Source: Progne subis subis
Lineage: Eukaryota; Chordata; Aves; Passeriformes; Hirundinidae
Direction: 5' to 3'
DNA length: 64,000 nucleotides
Assembly (NCBI GenBank): GCA_022316685.1
Contig: JAKJHU010000538.1
Coordinates: forward strand, 87,841-151,840
Shown here: positions 56,890 through 64,000 of the stretch, piece by piece
Position numbering within the stretch: position 1 is the first letter of the stretch
How the letters are laid out: each line of letters opens with the position of its first letter
Position numbers and translations under genes: made by a program
The notes under the pieces: generated by a model
The model's database searches: none
Told to the model about the DNA's origin: nothing
What the model saw: the letters and a program-made list of their open reading frames with translations, nothing else

Positions 56890-58799
56890 TAATGCTCTGT
56901 GGGGTTGGCTGGAAAGGTGGAAAAGGCCAACTGGCAGTGTTGGTGGGAAACCAATCTGGGCTGCAGATGAGTGGAAGGACATTGCCACTCGGGTAGAGAA
57001 GCTACCTGTGAAAGTCTGCCAGGTAGATGCCCACGTCCCCAAGAATTGGGCAAATGAGGAGCACCGAAACAACGAGCAGGTAGATCAGGCTGCAAAGATA
57101 GAGGTGTCAAAGATAGACTTAGATTGGCAACACAAGGGAGAGTTGTTCCTAGCTTGATGGGCCCATGATGCCTCAGGTCATCAGAGCAGAGATGCCACCT
57201 ATAAGTGGGCACGAGACCGAGGAGTGGATCTAATCATGGACAGTATTTCTCAGGTTATCCATGACTGTGAGACGTGTGCTGCAATCAAGCAGGCCAAGCG
57301 GGTGAAGCCCCTATGGTGTGGCGGGCGATGGTCCAAGTATGAGGAAGCCTGGCAGATTGACTACACCACAGTCTTGGTTTGAAAGACAGGTATCTGCTAG
57401 GGAGGGGCAGGGCCTCTCTAGGAATGGGGGATTCCAATCCCTTCCCCCCAAGTTATTATAGTTTAGAAGATTAAAGAGGCCTTTCAGTCAGAAGTATGGG
57501 GAAAGGAATAACAGTCCTTTACTAGTAAGTATAACAAGGCAAACAAACAACAACTACTACAGCAATTAATAATAAACAGAACCAGGAACCTCGAGGGGCC
57601 TTGTCTCACAAAGCCGTGGCAGTCTGATCCCTTGGGACCCCGAGAGCACCAAGCTGGAACAGTAGAAAACTCCCGGGCTGGTGGATGGAATGGCGAGGGT
57701 CCCCAGTGGGCAGGGGGTGTCCTGGCAGAAAAAAAGGGGGGGTGTCCCGGCAAAGTGAGGCAGTGGTGAAGAACGCCACGATGGTTGGACAGGGCTGGCC
57801 CAGCTCCAGCAGGGCAGGCAAAGGGGGGGTCCGAATTCCTGGGCACTCCAGCAGATGATGGATGGTGGTAGAATTCCCAGGACCGTTAACAGTGGACTCC
57901 TCACGGAGTAAAACCGCCGCCTCGACCAACCGCCGCCCGACCGTGCCTCTCCGATGCTGCCGAGAGCAGGGAAAAAAGAAAACGGCAGCTTCGCCCAGCC
58001 CTGTCCTTTTTCCTCCCCCAAACTTGGTGAGATCGTCTCCCTCCTGGCCACATCTTTGTGTAGTCAAGCAGCCCTCTAAGCATCAGTATTTAGTCTCTTA
58101 GCAACTTATGGGGGAAAAAAATTCTATAGGAAAAAAAAAAAAAAACCAAAACCAAACCTAACCCCCAACAATCACCCTTCCCCAAACCCGCCAAGGCAAG
58201 CGCTATGTGCTGACCATGGTGGAAGCCACCACTGGATAGTTGGAGACCTACCCTGTGCCTCACGCTACTGCCCAAAACACCATCCTGGGCCTTGAAAAGC
58301 AAATCCGGTGGAGACATGGTACCCCTGAGAGGACTGAGTCCGACAATGGGACTCATTTCAAGAACAGCCTTATAAACACCTGGGCTAGAGAGACATGGCA
58401 TTGAGTGGGCGTACCATATTCCTTATCATGCGCCAGCAGCCGGGAAAGTTGAACGGTGCAATGGCCTGCTTAAAATCTCCTTGAAGGCAATAGGTGGGGG
58501 GACTTTCAAGAACTGAGAGATTAATTAGCAATGGCCACCTGGTTAGTGAACACTCAAGGTTCCACCAACCGAGCAGGTCCCGCCCAATCTGAGCCCCTGA
58601 GAACAACAGATGGAGATAAGGTTCCAGTGGTACACATGAGAGGTATGCTGGGAAAAATGTTTGGATTAATTCTGCCTCCAACAAAGACAATCCCACCCGT
58701 GGGGTTGTTTTCGCTCAGGGACCTGGTTGCACATGGTGGGTGATGCAAAAGGATGGAGACACTCGATGCATATCTCAAGGGGCCCTTGTTTTAGGGTGA
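56890..58799 (+). pseudogene. ERVL-like element c: end of RNase H and integrase, interrupted by an LTR (unit 2)
   Basis: More complete than the unit 1 copy. After RNase H it has the integrase zinc site (GHQSRDATYKWA; HDCETCAAIKQ, about 57170-57290) and EEAWQIDYT (first Asp, about 57355), then the LTR 57371-58170. It resumes with RYVLTMVEATTG (about 58200), ESDNGTHFKNS (second Asp, about 58340) and HAPAAGKVERCNGLLK (Glu, about 58450). It ends GPGCTWWVMQKDG and a stop near 58798. In-frame stops are present. Confidence 0.82.
57371..58170 (-). mobile_element. LTR inserted in ERVL-c integrase (unit 2)
   Basis: Plus strand GTCTTGGTTTGAA to AACCCCCAACA, 800 bp. The first T of the usual TGTCTTGG is missing and the TSD is imperfect (ACCAC/ATCAC). 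It lies in the stretch deleted from unit 1. Confidence 0.82.
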
Positions 58800-58902
58800 A
58801 CACTGTGACTGTGTCTGGTATCCATATCCACATGTATATATGTATATAATTTAAAGGTTTAAATTTAATATAATATCTTGGTATGGGGAAAAATTCAGGG
58901 TA

Positions 58903-59330
58903 TGTTGTAGTGCATTAAGTGGGTTTATATTGTGTTTCATTTTATATTGGGTTTGTAATGTTTTTCTTCTATATCCCCTGTTCCCCTTAGAAACTGTATC
59001 ACGTGGTTTGTCCCTGCTCAGTCCGTGCCCATCCTCCCACACTGGAATGTAACCCAACTCTGCTCCACTCCCACCTTGTCCTGATTGGGTAGTGGCTTGT
59101 ACCTGCCTCTAGGCTAGGGCCTGTCCGCTGGATAAAAGCCCTGGGGATGGAGGCAGGGCAGTCTCTTTTGCATGGGAACGGGGATGAGGAAGGAGCTACT
59201 GGGATCTGGACTCTGCAGGGGCAAGACCCCCAAAAAATAAAGCCGTGATTTTCCCCCCCCCGGAGCAAAGAGCAGACTCTCTTTCCTTTTGCCATCGACG
59301 GATGTCTGGTCTCTCTAAAGAACTGCCACA
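58903..59330 (+). mobile_element. 3' LTR of ERVL-c (unit 2)
   Basis: Counterpart of 24508-24936. Confidence 0.78.
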
Positions 59331-59341
59331 GGGGTATATAA

Positions 59342-60077
59342 TGTTGGGGGTTAGGTTTGTTCCTTTTTTTTTTCCTATAGAATTTTTCCCCATAAGTTGC
59401 TAAGAGACTAAGTACTGATGCTTAGAGGGTACTTGACCCCACACAAAAGGCCGAAGTCAGGAGGGGAAGATCACATGAGTTTTGGGGGAGGGGAAAAGGA
59501 CAGGCCTGGGGGAGCTTAGGGTTCTTCCTGCTCTCAGCATCGGAGAGGATGGTCAGGCTGCTGTTTGCTGAGGGAGGAGTCCACTGTCAACAGAAAGTCT
59601 AGTTCTGAGAAATCTACCATCATCTGCTTCTGTCCCCAGGAATTCAGAGCCCCTTTGCCTGCCCTGCAGGAGCTGGGCCCAGCCCTGGCCAGCTGTCACG
59701 GCTTCTTCAGCACTGCTCACTTTGCCGGGACACCCCCACTGCCTACCAGGACTTATCCTGCTATCCCAGCCACCAGCCTGGGAATTTCCAACGTTCCAGC
59801 TTAGTGGCTCTTGGAGTCCAGGAGATCAGACCGCCCCAGGCTTTGTGAAACAAAGCCTCTCGAGGTTCTTGCTTCTGTTTATTATTAATGCTGTAGTTGT
59901 TGTTGTTTGTTTGCCTTGTTATACTTACTAGTAAAGAACTGGTTTTCCTTTCCCCATAGCCCGGCCTGAAAAGCCTCTTCTAAATTATAATAACTTGGAG
60001 GGAGGGCATTAGAATTCACCATTCCTAGAGAGGCCCCCGCCCCTCTCTAGCAGATACCTGTCTTTCAAACCAAGACA
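59342..60077 (+). mobile_element. LTR of the TGTTG...CCAAGACA family (unit 2)
   Basis: Counterpart of 24948-25681. Confidence 0.75.
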
Positions 60078-60179
60078 GCAAGAAACGGGCACCAAAGGCA
60101 ACAAACTGGTTTGCCTGGAGGCTGGGCTAATAAGCAGCCAAAACTGCCTGAACGCAGCAGAAAAATCCGACTAAGAGTC

Positions 60180-60969
60180 TGTTACGTGATGGTCATGGGC
60201 TGGAGGCAGGCACACGACAGTACATGCCGCGGGGTCATCAGGAAACAGCCTGTTTTATAGTTCAGTGCTTCTTTTTCAGGGTGTGGAGGCTGTTAAGCCA
60301 GACAGTGTTAATACAAACACACTCCCCTGGAGAGAAACCAGACAGTAATATAAACAAGGCCCCTTGGAAAGGGAGCAGTTGGGCCAGACAGAATATAAAC
60401 ACAAACCCCCTAAAGGAGAAACCCTGGCAAACAGCTCTCTCTTATGGTGAAAGGAATGTGTTAATCAGTTATACCCCACTGGTTCTTTTTTACCCCAGCC
60501 GATTGGTCCGTTTTGTATCCTTCCCCTGATTGGTCCCTTTTCCAATTCTTCTCACAATTGGCCAAGTTGTGAAACCCAAACCCTAGCTACCCTATATAGT
60601 CCCACTCACCTTGGGCTCTCGGGCTCTTTTTCTGCTCCCGACCTGTGGAATAAAGAAGCTTTCCTGGAGATCGGAAAGACCCCGTCTCACTTTTATTCCT
60701 GCATCACCCGGGCCTGGCAACATGGCTCTGCTGCTCGGGCAGCTCCTCAAAGAGCAAATCACTCTGCACTTGAGAGTGCACTAGAGAGCAAATCACTTTG
60801 CACTTACAGTGCTCCAAAGAGAGAAATCACTTTGCACCTAAGGGTGCACAGAGAGCTGAATCACTCTCCGTCTGAGTGTGTCTGTGCCTCCGTTGATCTA
60901 GGTGTCTTTTTAAAGACGTTTCTAGCCAGGATGGTCACGGCACCTTCACCACCGGACCAGGCTGTGACA
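60180..60969 (+). mobile_element. 5' LTR of betaretrovirus-like element 2 (unit 2)
   Basis: Counterpart of 25783-26569; primer site at 60972-60989. Confidence 0.82.
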
Positions 60970-61287
60970 AGTGGCACCCAATGTGAGGCAAACACCTCAG
61001 TTTCCCCTCAAGAAGCATCTCCATCTAGCTCTGGCTGCTGGACTTCAAGCTGGTTTTGGTTAGCCACTTCCCCAAGGGGAACCATCTGTATTTTAGCATG
61101 TGCTACCCACGGGGCACCGATCGGGACCCTCGAGACCATCGGACGAGGACCGACCAGTTTGGGTGACCACGCCTTAGCAGTTTTCAGTTGACCCAGTCAG
61201 CGCCATTGGGCGAAGCAAAATTGTAAGTTTTTAGGGCACTGTCCCTCCTCTTTCAGGTCTTTTCTTTGTTTTTTTCCTTTTACTGCT

Positions 61288-61859
61288 TGTGAAAAGTGCA
61301 TATTATATGGCTCTACAGCAAGATATTTACTATATGTATTAGTTGTATTGAATGGTTAGGTGTTGTATTAATAGTTTGATAGTATGGTAAATGTAGTTTT
61401 GTAGTTAAAATGTAGTTTTTATGTACTAACCACAGGAAAACCTAAATCTTTCAGAGAAAAGAAGAATTTACTACTTCCTTATCAGAAGAGACCGACTCCT
61501 CCTGCTCTCTCTCAGCCTTGATGACTGCCATAGAGATTAAAAGGGAAAAAAAAAAAAATAAAATTGATACTAACCAGAGACGATTCTTTGTTTGAATGGA
61601 ATTTATGCATCATGTATGAAATGTATGAATATTCAACAGGCTATTGCTTTTAAGAGATAATCCTTTGTTAACCAGGGGTCCTTCTCCGAAGCTTTTTCGC
61701 TCAGGGAGGCACCCAGACGTCTGAAACTTTGTTTTTATTGTCTCGTATTGTCCTAACTCTAAAATTGTTCCATTTTTTTACTCTAATTCTATTTTTATAA
61801 CCATCTTATTTACTATTAAACTTTTAAAATTTTAAAACGAGTGATTGGCGTTTGTCACA
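61288..61859 (+). mobile_element. 5' LTR of a methionine-primer provirus (unit 2)
   Basis: TGTGAAAAGTG to GTTTGTCACA, 572 bp, left target CTGCT (61283-61287) identical to that of the unit 1 solo LTR. Followed by spacer ATTA and the primer site. Confidence 0.9.
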
Positions 61860-61863
61860 ATTA

Positions 61864-61881
61864 TGGTAGCAGAGGATGGTT
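61864..61881 (+). promoter_or_regulatory. primer-binding site, initiator-methionine tRNA
   Basis: TGGTAGCAGAGGATGGTT is the exact complement of the 3' 18 nt of vertebrate initiator tRNA-Met as I know it. Confidence 0.85.
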
Positions 61882-62359
61882 ATAACACCTCACTGCTGGT
61901 GCCTCAGGGGAATCAGGGCGAGGACGGCGCGCCCTGCCCAGTTTGGCAGCCTCGCTCTGTGTTCCCCTGCTGTGACCGGCAGATGCAGGTTACGATCAAT
62001 GGACAAAAGGAGGCAATAAAACAAAGAAAAAGGAAAAGATTCCCTAAAACCGTCGTAATTAGCCCCTAAGACTAAAGTGTACACCAAGACCAAGACCCAA
62101 GGACAAAAGGACAGGTAAGTATTTGTTTGGAGGGGCGGTTAAAGGGGGGATGAATGTGTGTGAATGAGAGGCAGCTGGTTATCCCAGACCTGCCAAGTGA
62201 GAGCAGTCTCCTACGCTGCGTTTCCGTTCTTTCGCGAGAAAAACGGTCAGTAAAGAGACGAAGCGAGTGATAAGAAGAGTGAGAGAACCCCTCCAGGGAA
62301 ACTGGGACTGAGTTTTAGAGAAGGGGTGGGACCCCTAAGAAGTAAAAAAAAAAAAAAAA

Positions 62360-62610
62360 AAAAACTGAAAACTGCTGGATTGAGGGGTTATTGCCTCAAG
62401 ATCATCCAGGACTGAAACCTGCTGGGTGAGGGATTGATGTCCAAAAGCACCCAGGGTTCTGCCGGATCGAGGTTATGCCCATGAGCATCTGGGGTTGAAC
62501 AACACAGCTAGATTGAGGGATAAAGTTCCCAATAGCATCTGGGGTTTGAACAACACAGCTAGATTGAGGGGATATCCAAAGAGCACCGGGGACTGGCCAG
62601 TAGCACCTAA
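62360..62610 (+). repeat. leader repeats, about 55 bp, four to five diverged copies
   Basis: Repeated pattern of GCT(G/A)GATTGAGG followed by AGCA(T/C)C(T/C)GGGG and, in the last two copies, TTGAACAACACAGCTAGATT. Preceded by an A20-type run (62346-62364). Confidence 0.75.
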
Positions 62611-62649
62611 AACTTGTAATCGGTGATTTGAGAGTAAAAGGTACCTTAT

Positions 62650-62880
62650 TCTTGTTTTGTTGTGTGAGACAGAGTCACACACAAAATCTGCCTCAGTTTC
62701 CCCGGGCGGGTGGGGGCTGTGGCAAAACGTGTGTGTGTGACCTGCAATTCAAGCCCTTTTCCTCCGGGCGTGTGGAGGGGGGGGGAGTGGTAAAGTGTGA
62801 CACGCAATTCAGCCCTTTTGCTCCGGGCGTGTGGAGGCGGGGGGCAGTAGTGGTAAAGTGTAAGTGACACGCAAATTAGC
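62650..62880 (+). repeat. leader repeats, about 75-80 bp, three copies
   Basis: The core TCCGGGCGTGTGGAGG plus G-run and GTGGTAAAGTGTGACACGCA recurs, with a diverged first copy (CCCGGGCGGGTGGGGG). Confidence 0.8.
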
Positions 62881-63247
62881 CTCATAGGTGGATCGGCACC
62901 AGAGGCGACCAGATTCTGGGCCCTCCTCAGTGGCCCAGCTATACTGGAACCCAGAGACCAAACCCAAGGCGAGGGGGGGCCACACAAAGCCACGATTCTC
63001 TGGAGACAGGCTTCATGTCCTAAGAGTGTGAAAGAGTGTGTAAAAGTGAAGGAGGAATGAAGTAAGAGTAGATGGAAGAAAGCACATGTAATGTTGACTG
63101 TTATATCTCCTTAGAGGGAGGTGTATTGTATTTGTGTGGGATAGAAGGGATTTTTGTGTGTGTGCATAGATAGAAGTAAGTGGTCTTTAGGTTGTAAGAG
63201 AAAGTGAAAAACAGAGGTGGGGGACGAATAGATAAAATCTTGAAAAA
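62881..63247 (+). other. leader of methionine-primer provirus
   Basis: Between repeats and gag; a possible splice donor ACAG/GTAAGTA lies upstream at 62112-62121. No gene seen. Confidence 0.5.
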
Positions 63248-64000
63248 ATGGGACAGAAAAACAGTAAGTTGGATACAAGGAAGAAAAAAAGAGCGTAAAA
63301 AATTACCAACAGAAATACCTCAAGATAGCCCTCTCGGCATTATGTTAGCTAACTGGATAAAAACCCTTGTACAAAAAAAAAAGGAAAAGGTAAAGATGAT
63401 ACAATTTGCATGATAGAATGGGCAGAGAAGGAAATAAGATCTGACCACGTTTATTGGCCCAGATACGGCTCTTTTGAGAACTGGATTTGTCAGGCTCTAA
63501 ATATATTTGTAAATTCAAAAGAACCGTTTAATCCTGAAGAAAGAGAATATGCCACATGTTGGACAGGAGATTTTAGAGAATAAAAATCTTTAACGTATCA
63601 GAAACGCCCGAGACGAAACAAGAAAAGAAAAAGGGGAAAGAAAGGGAAGGGAACAAGAAGAAAAGAAGGAAAAAGAGTGGGATCCTTTGCAGGCTTTGCC
63701 CCCTCCGTTCCCGCTCGCACTCCTGCCGTCCGCGGCCGAGGCCCTGTCCCGGGTCCTGCTTCAGCCCAGCCCGCCCCCAGCGCGGGCTGGCAGCCCCCGG
63801 CAGCCCGCCTGCCCCGGTTCCCGTCCCGAGCGTGGGCTCGCAGCCAGCAGCAGCTGCGCCGGCCCCCGCCACGCCCATCCCCGGCCCCGCCGGTAAATTC
63901 GTCTGCCCCGGCCGCCTGGTCTGCGGCCGCCCTGGGGGCCGTGCCAAGGGTCCCTCCTGACGCGTGTCTAGGGCCGCAGCCCCGACCGTGCCGGGGGTCC
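63248..64000 (+). pseudogene. gag: gammaretrovirus-like gag, N-terminal part, cut by window edge
   Basis: ATG at 63248 gives MGQKNSKLDTRKKK (myristoylation-type) and then a stop. The next frame has SPLGIMLANWIKTL, and another has CMIEWAEKEI, VYWPRYGSFENW and NPEEREYATCWTGDF, the matrix layout of gammaretroviruses. After a stop near 63581 comes a basic, then Pro/Ala-rich GC-rich stretch (about 63690-63960) like the p12 region. Three frame changes are seen, two of them next to A-runs or T-runs. The interior continues beyond the window. Confidence 0.78.

Larger units (their letters stand above)
32040..61859. repeat. HINTW-bearing tandem amplicon, unit 2
   Basis: This is the second copy of the unit. 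It aligns to 2063-15.4 kb, then jumps to 21.1 kb and follows unit 1 to the end of the LTR at 27453/61859. Insertions found only here are solo LTRs 46629-47017 and 47288-48066, provirus 48396-56127, and an LTR at 57371-58170 inside a stretch of ERVL-c that unit 1 has deleted. After 61859 the copies part: unit 1 resumes betaretroviral gag, while unit 2 continues into another provirus. Confidence 0.88.

Noticed and set aside
32040..61859. Second unit as a false duplication from uncollapsed haplotypes
   Set aside because: A W chromosome has no homologous partner copy, and the units differ by several insertions with clean TSDs and in HINTW copy number. Not fully excluded without reads.
61864..61881. 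Fragment of a tRNA-Met gene
   Set aside because: Only the 3' 18 nt complement is present, placed just after an LTR; it is a primer-binding site.

Overview
The window looks like bird DNA from the W chromosome, most likely a passerine. The key evidence is three spliced minus-strand copies of a diverged HINT1-type gene (HINTW, the multicopy female-specific gene of neognath W chromosomes). Around them lies a dense, nested set of endogenous retroviruses (ERVs) and LTRs, plus a few CR1 LINE fragments. I see no bacterial-style genes. Almost all long open frames are ERV remnants, antisense shadows of them, or CpG-island frames.

Layout: 1-2062 is the 5' end of a minus-strand provirus with a serine-tRNA-type primer site, cut by the window edge. 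From 2063 the window is two tandem copies of a roughly 30 kb unit (2063-32039; 32040 to the right edge, offset 29,977-29,990). Each unit runs: ERVL-like element 'a' (minus), ERVL-like element 'b' (minus, nested insertions), HINTW, a CR1 fragment, unique DNA, ERVL-like element 'c' (plus), a betaretrovirus-like LTR and leader. Unit 1 has two HINTW genes (A at 12.3-15.0 kb, B at 18.1-20.7 kb). Unit 2 has one (C at 42.3-44.9 kb), whose body matches A and whose upstream flank matches B. Unit 2 alone has two solo LTRs (46629-47017, 47288-48066) and a full-length betaretrovirus-like provirus (48396-56127). Where unit 1 has a solo LTR (26889-27453), unit 2 has the 5' end of the corresponding provirus (61288 to the right edge).

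Genes: HINTW has three coding exons in each copy with good splice sites, a CpG-island promoter and a poly(A) signal. The HIT active-site motif is degenerate and no in-frame AUG is visible. A and B are nearly identical from intron 1 through the promoter but clearly diverged in exons 2-3 and the 3' flank, a gene-conversion pattern. The boundary falls at the exon 2 acceptor, beside a one-base difference that decides the reading frame. All retroviral genes are broken or partial. Many breaks are single-base differences in homopolymers, so some may be assembly errors.

Limits: identities are by eye and no database was searched. LTR edges are given where TG/CA ends and target-site duplications (TSDs) could be read, and are otherwise approximate.
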